Source: Candidatus Abyssobacteria bacterium SURF_17 (GTDB lineage: Bacteria > Abyssobacteria > SURF-5). Taken from it: 53,068 bases of DNA. This document shows, piece by piece, positions 26,775-34,990 of the stretch. The first letter of the stretch is position 1, and every line of letters begins with the position of its first letter. Location: NCBI GenBank assembly GCA_003598055.1, contig QZKI01000087.1, positions 1 through 53,068 of the forward strand, read 5' to 3'. The translations under genes were made by a program, and so were the position numbers. Under the pieces are notes generated by a model, which did no database searches, was not told the DNA's origin, and was given only the letters and a program-made list of their open reading frames with translations.

Positions 26775-26778
26775 AGCT

Positions 26779-27087
26779 CTACTCCCTTCCTTCACAGAAT
26801 TTCTTGGCGTAATCGAGGCGGTGTTTGAGCACCCACATCTTTTCCAGAAACTCCGGCCATCCGCATTCCGGGATGAACCCTTGCTTTGCCGCCGGTGTCA
26901 CCATGAAGCCGTGGGTGACCGAACCCTGTAATTGGTCCCAAATGTCCCCCCATGTATCCTGCGCATCCTGCAATATGGAACTGCTGACATTTCGAAAATG
27001 CCGCAGTTTTTCCTCCGGCAACAACGCTTTATACGTGTGCTCTTCATTTTCCGCCTGACCGGTAAGGATTTTGAATTGTCTTGGCAT
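26779..27087 (-). CDS. Unknown small protein, paralogue B of a tandem pair
   Basis: A 102-residue soluble protein, family not recognised. It shares a pattern with the next gene upstream: LRHFRNVSSSILQDAQDTWGDIWD, then CGWPEFLEKMWVLKHRLDYAKKFCEG. The common frame is RHFR-x3-S-I/V-L-x-DA-x3-W-x2-IWD, a variable middle, CGWPE-x2-EK-x2-L-x4-L/I-Y-x-K-x2-C-G. The prediction is all-helical. The ribosome-binding site is excellent (AAGGAGGTG). It lies directly before the NuoE-like gene, so it is probably an assembly or regulatory factor for the complex; that role is inferred from position only. Confidence 0.75.
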   Translation of the reverse strand: MPRQFKILTGQAENEEHTYKALLPEEKLRHFRNVSSSILQDAQDTWGDIWDQLQGSVTHGFMVTPAAKQGFIPECGWPEFLEKMWVLKHRLDYAKKFCEGRE

Positions 27088-27090
27088 TGT

Positions 27091-27444
27091 CTACACCTCC
27101 TTTTTCCCACTTGTAAGGTCATCAAGTGACCCGTCGCACAGCCTCTTTGTGTACTGTATATAGTGACCAAGAAGGTGAAGCTTCTCCCTCAGTTCCGGCC
27201 ATCCGCACGCGGGCATGGTGCCGTGCGCTTCTTCAATGCCTTCGAGAATCTCCTCGCAACTTCTGGGGTCCCGGCAGGCGTCCCATATCTCCTCCCACAC
27301 TCCTTCAGCATCATTCAAAACACTGGCGGCCACTCCCCGGAAGTGTCGGAGTCGTGCATTGAACCTCTCCATATCTCTCCGGGGATGGTCATCCTTGACA
27401 ATACCGGATGTTCTCTCGAATCTTGCCATGTCAGCCATTGTCAT
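27091..27444 (-). CDS. Unknown small protein, paralogue A, first gene of the sigma-54 operon
   Basis: A 117-residue soluble helical protein, not recognised. It carries the same pattern as its neighbour 3 bp downstream: RHFRGVAASVLNDAEGVWEEIWD and CGWPELREKLHLLGHYIQYTKRLCDG. Two invariant Trp and two invariant Cys stand out. GGGAGGG precedes the ATG. The transcript start predicted from the sigma-54 promoter is about 50 bases upstream, making this the first gene of the operon that goes on to the Nuo-like and GltB2-like genes. Confidence 0.75.
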   Translation of the reverse strand: MTMADMARFERTSGIVKDDHPRRDMERFNARLRHFRGVAASVLNDAEGVWEEIWDACRDPRSCEEILEGIEEAHGTMPACGWPELREKLHLLGHYIQYTKRLCDGSLDDLTSGKKEV

Positions 27445-27504
27445 TTACCCTCCCATCGGGAAAGACTTCAGCGCTCTGTTCTTGCATGAGTCACACTCCT
27501 ACAC

Positions 27505-27520
27505 AGCAAGTGATGTGCCG
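27505..27520 (-). promoter_or_regulatory. Sigma-54 promoter of the paralogue/Nuo-like/GltB2 operon
   Basis: On the minus strand CGGCACATCACTTGCT matches the -24/-12 consensus (GGCAC, five bases, TTGCT). GG lies at 27519/27518 and GC at 27507/27506, with the obligatory 10-bp spacing. The start site is expected near 27494, about 50 bases before the first ATG. The adjacent genes encode a sigma-54 activator and its kinase. Confidence 0.85.
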
Positions 27521-27619
27521 TGATTTTCGCTTGCGGGGGTGATTTGCTTAAGTCATTGGTATTAAAAGAGAAAGGGGATTCTTAGCAGGCACTCGAATGT
27601 TGGGTCTATTCCGGGGGGT

Positions 27620-27635
27620 TGGTGCAGGAGCACCA
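27620..27635. promoter_or_regulatory. Candidate activator-binding palindrome
   Basis: TGGTGC-AGGA-GCACCA is a perfect 6-bp inverted repeat at the distance from the sigma-54 promoter where enhancer sites usually lie. It may instead be a hairpin in the 3' region of the regulator mRNA. Confidence 0.4.
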
Positions 27636-27750
27636 GTCGCTCCAGATGCCGAGGGCAAAGGATAGCGGTTATTACAGGACTTTCTTCATTTCAGCGTTGC
27701 TGTTCAGAGTTTGCGCAGGGATGGTGATATTTCAGCAGCTACCGAAAGAG

Positions 27751-29196
27751 CTATCCTTCATGAGGGGCGATATTGTATTTTTTTATCCTGTGTCGGAGTG
27801 TGTTGCGACTGATGCCCAGCATCCTGGCCGCCCTTACCTGATTATTGTCGCACTCCTTAAGGACTCGACGCATGAGCGTTTCCTCGAGTAATTCTACGAT
27901 GTTGGCGTGAACTTTGTCGTTGGACAGCTTCAGGATATCCGGAATAAGCTCATCTACCTTCTTCCTGAGATGGCTTACCAGTTGTTCTTGACTATGAGGG
28001 CTCGATGATTCCTCTATGTCTATATCGAGTTTAATGTGTTCTTCGAGGATGACATCGCCGGAACAGAGCAACACGGCCCGCTTGATGCAGTTTTCCAGTT
28101 CGCGGACGTTGCCCGGCCATGAATGCGACTTGAGTTGCGCCATTGCAGAATCGGCGATGTAGCGGATGGGCTTATGATACTCCTCGCAAAAGCGGCTGAA
28201 AAAGTATTCCGCCAAAGCCGGGATATCCTCCGCCCGGTCTCGCAACGGCGGCAATGCGATTGAAATAATTTTCAGCCTCCAATACAGGTCTTCCCTGAAC
28301 TCTCCGTTCTCGACGGCTTTTGCAAGATTCTTGTTTGTGGCAGCAATTAGTCTGACGTCCACCTTGATGGCCTCGTTACCGGCAAGCCGTTCAAACTCGC
28401 CTTCTTGCAGCACGCGCAGGACCTTTGCCTGTGTGGGCAGTGACATGTCGCCGATTTCATCGAAGAAGATTGTGCCGCCATTGCCTCTCTCGAATTTGCC
28501 TATGTGGGTGCGTTCCGCGCCCGTAAACGCGCCGCGTTCATAGCCGAACAATTCGCTTTCGAACAGGGTGTCAGGAATGGCCGCGCAGTTGACCGTGAGA
28601 AACGGTCTGTTCTTCCTCTTGCTGTGATGATATATCGCCTTCGCGACGAGTTCCTTTCCGGTTCCGCTCTCGCCGGTAATGAGAACGGTCACGTCCTTTT
28701 CCGCCACCTGGCCGATCAGCTTGTACACTTCCTGCATTCTTCTGTGGTTCCCCACAATCCTCGCCGAATCTTTGGGGGAAGTCGGCCGCGATTCGCCATG
28801 CTCGGTCGGCAGGCTGACGACTTCCTTCATCAATCGATTCACCTCGAGGGCATCGGTAGCGACACGCTTGAGTTGTTCTCTATCGAACGGCTTGAGCAGG
28901 TAATCGTATGCTCCCAGCTTCATCGCCTCAATGGCGGTCTCGGTCGTGCCATAGGCGGTCATGATAATCACGGGAGTCTTGACGCGGAGCCGCCTGATTT
29001 CCTTGAGCGTATCGAGGCCGTTCAACCCGGGCATCTTGTAATCGATGAGAATCAAGTCAAACGTCTCGTTCGATAGTAAGTCTAGCGCCGAGGGTCCGTC
29101 GGTGGAAGACGTTACCTCTTTGTCAAGCTTTGAGAAGAAACGGCTGAGGAAGTGAATCAACCCTTCGTCATCATCGACAATCAATATTCGTTCCAT
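27751..29196 (-). CDS. NtrC-family sigma-54-dependent response regulator
   Basis: A 481-residue activator. The receiver domain has its phospho-acceptor Asp at 52 (LILIDYKMPG). The AAA+ domain shows Walker A GESGTGKE, the sigma-54-contacting GAFTGA loop, the Walker B region GGTIFFDEIGDM and a WPGNVRELEN sensor motif. A C-terminal Fis-type helix-turn-helix (QVRAARMLGISRNTLRHRIKKY) binds DNA. It is complete. The kinase gene ends 5 bp upstream, forming a cognate pair. A sigma-54 promoter lies about 230 bp downstream on the same strand, so the following operon is the obvious target. Confidence 0.95.
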   Translation of the reverse strand: MERILIVDDDEGLIHFLSRFFSKLDKEVTSSTDGPSALDLLSNETFDLILIDYKMPGLNGLDTLKEIRRLRVKTPVIIMTAYGTTETAIEAMKLGAYDYLLKPFDREQLKRVATDALEVNRLMKEVVSLPTEHGESRPTSPKDSARIVGNHRRMQEVYKLIGQVAEKDVTVLITGESGTGKELVAKAIYHHSKRKNRPFLTVNCAAIPDTLFESELFGYERGAFTGAERTHIGKFERGNGGTIFFDEIGDMSLPTQAKVLRVLQEGEFERLAGNEAIKVDVRLIAATNKNLAKAVENGEFREDLYWRLKIISIALPPLRDRAEDIPALAEYFFSRFCEEYHKPIRYIADSAMAQLKSHSWPGNVRELENCIKRAVLLCSGDVILEEHIKLDIDIEESSSPHSQEQLVSHLRKKVDELIPDILKLSNDKVHANIVELLEETLMRRVLKECDNNQVRAARMLGISRNTLRHRIKKYNIAPHEG

Positions 29197-29201
29197 GGTT
29201 C

Positions 29202-31022
29202 CTAATATCCCCGACTCTCAAGAATCGGCAGAAACAAATGAAAGGTGGTCCCCTGACCGGCTACGCTGTCGAAAGTTATCTCCCCGCCGTGTCCGCGAAC
29301 GACTGTGTGAACGATGGAGAGCCCAAGGCCGGTTCCGGAAGCCTTTGTCGTGAAAAACGGATCGAAAATCTTTTCGCGATTGTTCTCTCCTATGCCTGGT
29401 CCCGTGTCCGAAACGCTGATGAGCACGCACTTCCTGGGCCCGTTTGCCGTTTGGCGCGAGTCCTGGCGCGCGGAGACCGTGAGCTCGCCGCGATGGGTCA
29501 TGGCCTCGAGCGAGTTGACCATCAGATTCACGAGAACTTCCCCGAGTTGTTTCCTGTCACCCCGTATCTCAGGCAGCTCATTGTCGACGAGGACACTGAT
29601 AACGGCCTCCTGCTGATTGGCCTTTGGCCGGACCACGAGCAGTGCCTCCTCGATTATATCCTTCGCGTTTATCATGGAGAATATCGGTTCCTGGGGCTTC
29701 GCAAAATCGAGAAAGCGATTGATGGTGGCTTCTATCCTCTTGATTTGCCCCATGGCGACCTGAAAATCCTCCTCGTATTCCGGCGATATTTCGATTTCTG
29801 CTTCCACGGATTCCAGGAAAAGTTTCAGAGATGCAATAGGGGTTCGTATCTCATGCGTAACCCCGGCGGCCAAACGTCCCAGTGCCGCGAGTTGCTGTGA
29901 GCGTGCTGCCGCCATTTCGGTTTTCTTCAGCTCAGCCTCCGTGAGATCCACCTTCTCTTCAAGACTGTGTTGACGCGCCTGGAGCTGTTTTGCCATGCTG
30001 CCGAACGCGCTATATAACATCCCGATTTCATCCGTTCGATTGCTTGTGACGAGCGCCTGTTCGAACTCGCCCCGGGCAAGGTTTTCGGCAGCCTGGCTGA
30101 GTTTTCGAATGGGATTGGCCACATAGTATGAGAGCAGCCAGGCTAGTATCACTGCGCCAATGAGCGAGAACACAATTGCGAGGTAAACATATCTCTTCAG
30201 CCTGTCGGCCTCACGGAAGGCTTCATCCCTGTCCTGCTCCACCACCAGGTACCAGTCTTCGCCGGCAACCTTCCTCGAGGCTCCCAGCACTTCAATATTC
30301 CTGTAGTCGGTATATATCTTCTTGAGACTCTCGGCCCCGAATATGTTCTTGAAGCTCTCGGATTGAGCGATGTTATCAGTTAATATTCTCTTCGAATCCT
30401 TGTGCGCAAGGAACGTCCCCTCTTTGTCCACGAGATAACACTCTCCCGTCTCACCGAGAGACACCTGCAATATCTTCGAGAGTATTGCGCGGGTGCCGAC
30501 GGTGGCGCACGTCACCCCCTTCACCTGGCCTCGGTCATCCAAAATCGGCGCTGAAACGTGAAAAACAGATTCACGAGCTTCCGGATCAAGGAAAATATCC
30601 GAAGTATACAACTCGCCGTCAATGCTATGCTTATACCATTCCTCCTGTATGTCAATAGTTCCCTTCCCAGAGCTGTCAAAGACAGCCACACCGACTCTGG
30701 AGAGAACGACGAACCTCCGATATACCTGATAATTGTCCATCACCAGATGAATATACGAAGCAATGCGCTCTGGCTCCATTGACCTCAGTATTGAAGAGCC
30801 GGCGACGACGTTCAGGTCCGATTTCCGCTCCGAAATCCATCGGTCCAGCAATGCTGCTTTATCATGGGCCACATTTTCCAATTGGTTGGAAACCATATTG
30901 GTAATAAGTCCCTCCGCCGTTCGGATGGAGAAGGCGCCGACTATGCTCAACGGCAGGAGGGCGGAGAGCAGAAAGAGCAGCATGAGCTTGATTCGCAAGT
31001 TATTGAAGAATGTGCTCTTCAT
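29202..31022 (-). CDS. Membrane sensor histidine kinase (dCache-HAMP-HisKA-HATPase)
   Basis: A 606-residue inner-membrane kinase. TM1 spans about 10-30. A large periplasmic dCache-like domain (about 35-275) suits small-molecule sensing. TM2 (about 280-302) is followed by HAMP and a coiled coil. The dimerisation helix carries the phospho-His in [15 protein letters not shown]. The ATPase domain has the N box ([10 protein letters not shown]), DTGPGIG and GLGLSIV. It partners with the regulator 5 bp downstream. The ligand cannot be read from sequence; an amino acid or other nitrogen compound would fit the context. It starts 104 bp after the racemase gene. Confidence 0.94.
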   Translation of the reverse strand: MKSTFFNNLRIKLMLLFLLSALLPLSIVGAFSIRTAEGLITNMVSNQLENVAHDKAALLDRWISERKSDLNVVAGSSILRSMEPERIASYIHLVMDNYQVYRRFVVLSRVGVAVFDSSGKGTIDIQEEWYKHSIDGELYTSDIFLDPEARESVFHVSAPILDDRGQVKGVTCATVGTRAILSKILQVSLGETGECYLVDKEGTFLAHKDSKRILTDNIAQSESFKNIFGAESLKKIYTDYRNIEVLGASRKVAGEDWYLVVEQDRDEAFREADRLKRYVYLAIVFSLIGAVILAWLLSYYVANPIRKLSQAAENLARGEFEQALVTSNRTDEIGMLYSAFGSMAKQLQARQHSLEEKVDLTEAELKKTEMAAARSQQLAALGRLAAGVTHEIRTPIASLKLFLESVEAEIEISPEYEEDFQVAMGQIKRIEATINRFLDFAKPQEPIFSMINAKDIIEEALLVVRPKANQQEAVISVLVDNELPEIRGDRKQLGEVLVNLMVNSLEAMTHRGELTVSARQDSRQTANGPRKCVLISVSDTGPGIGENNREKIFDPFFTTKASGTGLGLSIVHTVVRGHGGEITFDSVAGQGTTFHLFLPILESRGY

Positions 31023-31126
31023 GAGATATGGTCTCTTTCCAATCCATGAGACAGAATGAAGTTACACCAATTCCCAACATAAAGTCAACGCCGCCTTGAG
31101 GAAGGGAAAAATGCCGTTCCCGCCTT

Positions 31127-31843
31127 CTATTTTCCACAGTCCGGATACCTTCCTGAGACGGCAACGTCCAGCGCTTTTTGAGCATGGATGGAGGTAGTGT
31201 CGAACAATGTGAGAGGGGAGTCGGTTTGGGAAACGAGCAGCGGGATTTCCGTACATCCGAGGATAACGCCGTCGGCGCCCATTTCACCCAGTCTCGAAAT
31301 GACTTCCACGAACTTCTTCCGCGATGAATCGAGGAGGCGGCCTCGCACGAGTTCTTCATAGATTACCCGATTCACCTCGTCCATATCCGGCGCGTCCGGC
31401 ACAACAACGGAAATACCCTTTGCGGCCAGGCGCTCTCTGTAGAACGGCTTGGTCATCGTGAACTTCGTGCCGAGGAGGCCCACTTTGGAAGAGCCCCGCG
31501 CCTTTATGGCCTCTGCGGTCGCGTCGGCAATATGCAGGAAGGGGATTCTCACCGACGCCTGCACTTCATCGAATACGAGATGCATCGTGTTCGTCGCGAT
31601 GATACCGAAGTCTGCGCCTGCCCGCTCAAGAGCCCGAGCCACCTTCACCATGTCCTCGGTGATTTTGTTCCACTCACCCGAATCACCCCAATTGACGTAG
31701 TTCTGGAAGGTGACGCTGTAGATGATGACTTCGGGGTAGCTGTAGTCACCGAATCGTTCGGTGTACTTCCGCGTGATGTACTCGTAATAGGTCACCGTCG
31801 ATTCAGGGCTGAGTCCGCCGAGAATTCCGATTTTCTTGTGCAT
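31127..31843 (-). CDS. Aspartate/glutamate racemase family protein
   Basis: A 238-residue cofactor-independent racemase fold. The first active-site segment reads IIATNTMHLV with Thr84 where classic enzymes have Cys. The second, GVILGCTEIPLL, keeps Cys197. This Thr/Cys pairing is the same as in E. coli YgeA, a reported L-aspartate/glutamate-specific racemase, so activity is possible but may be one-sided. Other marks are GGLSPESTVTYY at the N-terminus and HIADATAEAI. It lies upstream of the histidine kinase on the same strand, which may hint at amino-acid sensing. Confidence 0.88.
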   Translation of the reverse strand: MHKKIGILGGLSPESTVTYYEYITRKYTERFGDYSYPEVIIYSVTFQNYVNWGDSGEWNKITEDMVKVARALERAGADFGIIATNTMHLVFDEVQASVRIPFLHIADATAEAIKARGSSKVGLLGTKFTMTKPFYRERLAAKGISVVVPDAPDMDEVNRVIYEELVRGRLLDSSRKKFVEVISRLGEMGADGVILGCTEIPLLVSQTDSPLTLFDTTSIHAQKALDVAVSGRYPDCGK

Positions 31844-32097
31844 TGTGGCTCTCCAAGAGGCAAACTGTATGTTGCCGCGACAAAAAGCGGAAATCTGTTC
31901 TTACGAGAGATGTTACCACGAGAACGAAAAGACTACAAGCACGTTATTCATTGTGGCTCAATGGCCTCTCCACGTTCCTTGTCTCCAGGTCACTTTTCAG
32001 GGGTATTCCATGCTTACGGCAGTAGCGTCTCGCGGATGCCCGTGATATGCTTTATGCAGATTTTTCCAACACCATGTTCATGAGCAAGGAGGTTGCC

Positions 32098-32817
32098 ATG
32101 GAGACGAACAAGGGCGGACGGTTCCTGTCGCGACGGAGCTTCTTGGGTTTTTCTGCCGCCAGTGCCCTTGCCATCATAACGGCATTTCCGGAAATCTCCT
32201 GTGCAGAGACAAGGGAAACAGGACTGAGAGAGGAGGACACAATGGCGTACGAGGCGAAAGATTTCAGCAAGCTGCTCGGCATGGAAGGGTTCAGCGACAC
32301 ACTGCTCAACAACCACTTCACGCTCTACAAGGGCTATGTTACGAACACCAACAAGGCCCTCGAGACTCTCGATGCCATGCTCAAGGGAGACAAGATGGGT
32401 TACGAGTATGGCGAGGTAAAACGCAGGCTCGGGTGGGAATTCAACGGAATGCGCCTGCATGAACTCTATTTCGGCAACATGGGCGGCAAAGCGGCCCTGG
32501 ACAAGAACGGGAAACTCGGCAAAAAGCTCGCGGCCGATTTCGGCAGTTACGAGGCGTGGGAAAAAGATTTCAAGGCTGTCGGCGCAATGAGGGGCATCGG
32601 CTGGGTTGCTCTGTATCAGGACACCACAAACGGCAAACTCATCAATTTCTGGATTAATGAGCATGACGTCGGGCATCCCTCCGGATGCGCGCCCATTCTC
32701 ATCATGGATGTCTTCGAGCATGCATTCATGACCGATTACCAACTGAAGCGGGCTGACTACATAGCCGCATTCTTCAAGAACATCAACTGGGCGGAGGTCG
32801 AAAAGCGGATGAAATGA
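32098..32817 (+). CDS. Tat-exported Fe/Mn-type superoxide dismutase
   Basis: A 239-residue protein. The N-terminus has a twin-arginine signal, SRRSFLGFSAASALAI, followed by a short polar linker. The SOD fold follows with all four expected metal ligands: His in NNHFTLY, His in MRLHELYF, and Asp and His in DVFEHAF. The catalytic core differs from housekeeping SODs (LHELYF instead of NHTFYW), so metal use and activity need testing. The start is fixed by AAGGAGG (32086-32092) before the ATG at 32098; earlier in-frame Met codons lack a site. It likely acts in the periplasm against superoxide. Confidence 0.85.
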   Translation: METNKGGRFLSRRSFLGFSAASALAIITAFPEISCAETRETGLREEDTMAYEAKDFSKLLGMEGFSDTLLNNHFTLYKGYVTNTNKALETLDAMLKGDKMGYEYGEVKRRLGWEFNGMRLHELYFGNMGGKAALDKNGKLGKKLAADFGSYEAWEKDFKAVGAMRGIGWVALYQDTTNGKLINFWINEHDVGHPSGCAPILIMDVFEHAFMTDYQLKRADYIAAFFKNINWAEVEKRMK

Positions 32818-32899
32818 CGATGGAGCGCGACACGTCTTGCACTGTCCGCAAGACGGGTCGTGCGATATGCCGTTCAGTCATAAACCCATAACGCGCATA

Positions 32900-32936
32900 C
32901 TTGTAGGGGCGACCCGGCGGGTCGTCCCTCATTTTT
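32900..32936. repeat. Partial TGTAGGGGC-family repeat
   Basis: CTTGTAGGGGCGACCCGGCG runs into GGGTCGTCCCTC: GGGGCGACCC and GGGTCGTCCC are inverse arms. One end keeps TGTAGGGGC and the other is shortened. Confidence 0.65.
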
Positions 32937-33038
32937 TTGAGGGGCAGCGTACGATGGCCATGCATGCGATTCCCGACGGGGTGAGCTATCAAACTGCCTC
33001 CTTCAGGCGCATACTTCAAGAAAGAGGAGGTGTTTAGG

Positions 33039-33332
33039 ATGGCTCGATATGATAAGAAGAGTCTATTAAAAGATGTGGATAAGAGAAGGAAGAAACTGCG
33101 TTCTCTCTCGGACGATGAGTTTAAGAAAGAGTTCTCACATGTTCGCAAATTGCTGGATATGAGTCTTCCCGCATGTCTGCGTCGGAGGACAGAGACAATC
33201 CTGAAATCCAAGAATCCTGAGAAAGTAGAGAGCGAGATCGAACGATTCAACTACGAGGCGTACTGGTACCAGCTCCTGCTCGATTTTGACAAGGAAGTGT
33301 GGAGAGAAGCGAAAAAGCGGAAAGTGGCATGA
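33039..33332 (+). CDS. Small basic protein of unknown function
   Basis: A 97-residue highly charged, helix-rich soluble protein, not recognised. It is Lys/Arg/Glu rich (DKKSLLKDVDKRRKKLRSL, RRRTETILKSKNPEKVESEI) and ends in an aromatic-rich helix (FNYEAYWYQLLLDFDKEVW). The start at 33039 is set by AGAGGAGGTG; an ATG-like start three codons earlier lies within that site. No neighbour suggests a role. The gene is followed at once by the second copy of the roughly 190-bp repeat. Confidence 0.6.
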   Translation: MARYDKKSLLKDVDKRRKKLRSLSDDEFKKEFSHVRKLLDMSLPACLRRRTETILKSKNPEKVESEIERFNYEAYWYQLLLDFDKEVWREAKKRKVA

Positions 33333-33688
33333 CTCGCAGGCGTATGCGCCGCCCGGCGCCGAACTACAGGCCTGTCCAGGAGGGTGTCGCTTTCACCCAA
33401 GAAACTCACAACCGTTTCATCATTGCGAGGGAGCGGAGAGTCGCAGACCCAAGGGTCGCAGACCCGAGCGACCGAAGCAATGTCATTGGTAGCACCGAAG
33501 ATGCAAACAGAAATTGCTTCGCTGGGGCCTGCGGCCCTGCGCTCGCAATGACGGTGCGGATGTTTCTTCCACACATAACCCTGACGCGGGCGGGGTCGAA
33601 TGCTCGCAATGACGAGAGGAGTGTTCATGTGCGGCGAAAAAGTAAGTCCGAACCTCCAAGCGGGTGAGCCATATCGTAGGAGACATTG
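33333..33688. repeat. 356-bp gap with second copy of the roughly 190-bp repeat
   Basis: The repeat runs from 33420 to 33612 and matches 9891-10086 in order and content: GCGAGGGAG, GGGTCGCAGACCC, GATGCAAACAGA, GCCTGCGGCCCTGCGCTCGC, ATGTTTCTTCCACACATAAC and ATGCTCGCAATG. No gene is supported here. Confidence 0.8.
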
Positions 33689-34465
33689 ATGAAGACAAGA
33701 ACAATCGTCTGTATACTCGCGTTTCTGGTTTTCTCCACAATCTGCAGTGAAACCGCAGTGGCAATTCCCACCGAAGTCACGGTAAGGGTCATAAGCAAGG
33801 GCGGTAAGTTCGTCGGCACAAGCATGGGCGGCGCGTCGGTCATCGTGAAGGACCTTAGCACAGGCGAGATACTGGCCCGGGGCATCACGCAAGGCTCTAC
33901 CGGTAATACGGAATTGATTATGGACAAACCGAGGACGCCCGGCGACACGATTTCCGATGAAACCTCTGCTAAATTCACGGCAACAATCGACATTGACGAG
34001 CCGACTCACGCGGAAATCTCCGCATACGGACCGCTCGCGCAAAAACAGTCGGCCAACGCCGTGTCAATTACTCAGTGGCTCATACCCGGAAGACATATCA
34101 CCGCTGGCGATGCGATTGTTTTGGAGCTGCCCGGCTTCGTGGTGGACATATTGGCGCCGCCAGCGCACGTCACTTTGGGCGGCGCTCCTCAAATTGTCAA
34201 GATACGTGCAAATGTGATGATGATGTGCGGGTGCCCGCTCACGCCGGGTGGCATATGGGATTCGGCTAAGCTCGAAATCAAGGCAGTAGTGAAGAAGGAC
34301 GGCAAGCCGGCAGGAGCCATAGACATGAAATATGCGGGCGAGCCAAGCCAGTTCGAGGCCGAGTACGCAGTGTCTGAAGCAGGAACCTATGAAGTGACCG
34401 TCTACGCCTTCGATGCAACCAACGGGAACACAGGCCTCGATAAGACGACGTTTATGATGAGGTGA
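33689..34465 (+). CDS. Secreted protein of unknown function
   Basis: A 258-residue protein. The N-terminus is a clear signal peptide (TRTIVCILAFLVFSTICSETAVA). The mature part is beta-rich. It opens with an Ig/CNA-like stretch (VTVRVISKGGKFVGTSMGGA, then VIVKDLSTGEILARGITQG). It closes with a second beta domain ending YEVTVYAFDATNGNTG. The pattern resembles exported carboxypeptidase-regulatory-like or Ig-like domains, but no family is claimed. The start is the ATG at 33689 after TAGGAG; a TTG one codon earlier is less likely. Confidence 0.65.
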   Translation: MKTRTIVCILAFLVFSTICSETAVAIPTEVTVRVISKGGKFVGTSMGGASVIVKDLSTGEILARGITQGSTGNTELIMDKPRTPGDTISDETSAKFTATIDIDEPTHAEISAYGPLAQKQSANAVSITQWLIPGRHITAGDAIVLELPGFVVDILAPPAHVTLGGAPQIVKIRANVMMMCGCPLTPGGIWDSAKLEIKAVVKKDGKPAGAIDMKYAGEPSQFEAEYAVSEAGTYEVTVYAFDATNGNTGLDKTTFMMR

Positions 34466-34531
34466 CCATATTGCCTGCTGATGCTACTCCATACCATTCT
34501 CGACTATTCATGATATTTGTCATGGGACCCT

Positions 34532-34978
34532 CTAATCCGGGAAGACAACCTCAGTGCGGCAGACGGCAAGCAGCTTGCCGTCCTGGTTTTCCGCTTTGAG
34601 TTCAACGACGACATAATCTCTGCCCGGGCTGATGAGGTGTTTTTCCATAATCACGCCGGAACATCTGACAGTCCAACCTGCCACAACCGGCCAGAGGAAT
34701 TTTGAGTCCATCTTCGTGATTTTTCCGCCTGACGGATACGCCCAATTCGAGGCAACCGACAGCATAAGCGACATCGTCATCATCCCATGGCCCACAGTGT
34801 ATGGTATCCCGAACGGCTGGGCCGTCGCGACCCAATCCGGGTCGCAATGAACCGGATTGTAGTCCAGCGATGCCACCGCGTATTTCCAAAAAGTCTCTTG
34901 TGTGACCGAGCGACTGATTGCCGGAAGCTCGTCTCCAACCTGCACGGAATCAAACGTCACCTTTTCCATGACCGCCAT
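34532..34978 (-). CDS. MaoC-like (R)-specific enoyl hydratase, catalytic subunit
   Basis: A 148-residue hot-dog-fold protein. It carries the hydratase-2 signature YAVASLDYNPVHCDPDWVA, in which Asp and His of DYNPVH are the catalytic pair. VGHGMMTMSLML follows. The short size and the neighbouring partial MaoC protein 12 bp upstream suggest a heterodimer like mycobacterial HadB with HadA or HadC, hydrating or dehydrating 3-hydroxyacyl thioesters. The acyl carrier and chain length cannot be read. It is the second gene of a two-gene operon. Confidence 0.88.
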   Translation of the reverse strand: MAVMEKVTFDSVQVGDELPAISRSVTQETFWKYAVASLDYNPVHCDPDWVATAQPFGIPYTVGHGMMTMSLMLSVASNWAYPSGGKITKMDSKFLWPVVAGWTVRCSGVIMEKHLISPGRDYVVVELKAENQDGKLLAVCRTEVVFPD

Positions 34979-34990
34979 CTCCTTCGCGCC

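Larger units (their letters stand above)
27445..27750. other. 306-bp regulatory gap between the NtrC-type regulator and its likely target operon
   Basis: No gene seen. It holds the sigma-54 promoter (27505-27520) and, about 115 bp upstream of it, the palindrome TGGTGC-AGGA-GCACCA (27620-27635). The position suits an activator site. Confidence 0.6.

Noticed and set aside
27620-27635. Calling the palindrome a canonical NtrC site
   Set aside because: NtrC sites read TGCAC...GTGCA. Here the half-sites are in the opposite order (GGTGC...GCACC), so it is left as a candidate site for the local regulator only.
33251-34042. Minus-strand open frame of 263 codons
   Set aside because: It runs through the roughly 190-bp repeat and opposite the signal-peptide gene at 33689. 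Its product has no domain and no ribosome-binding site.
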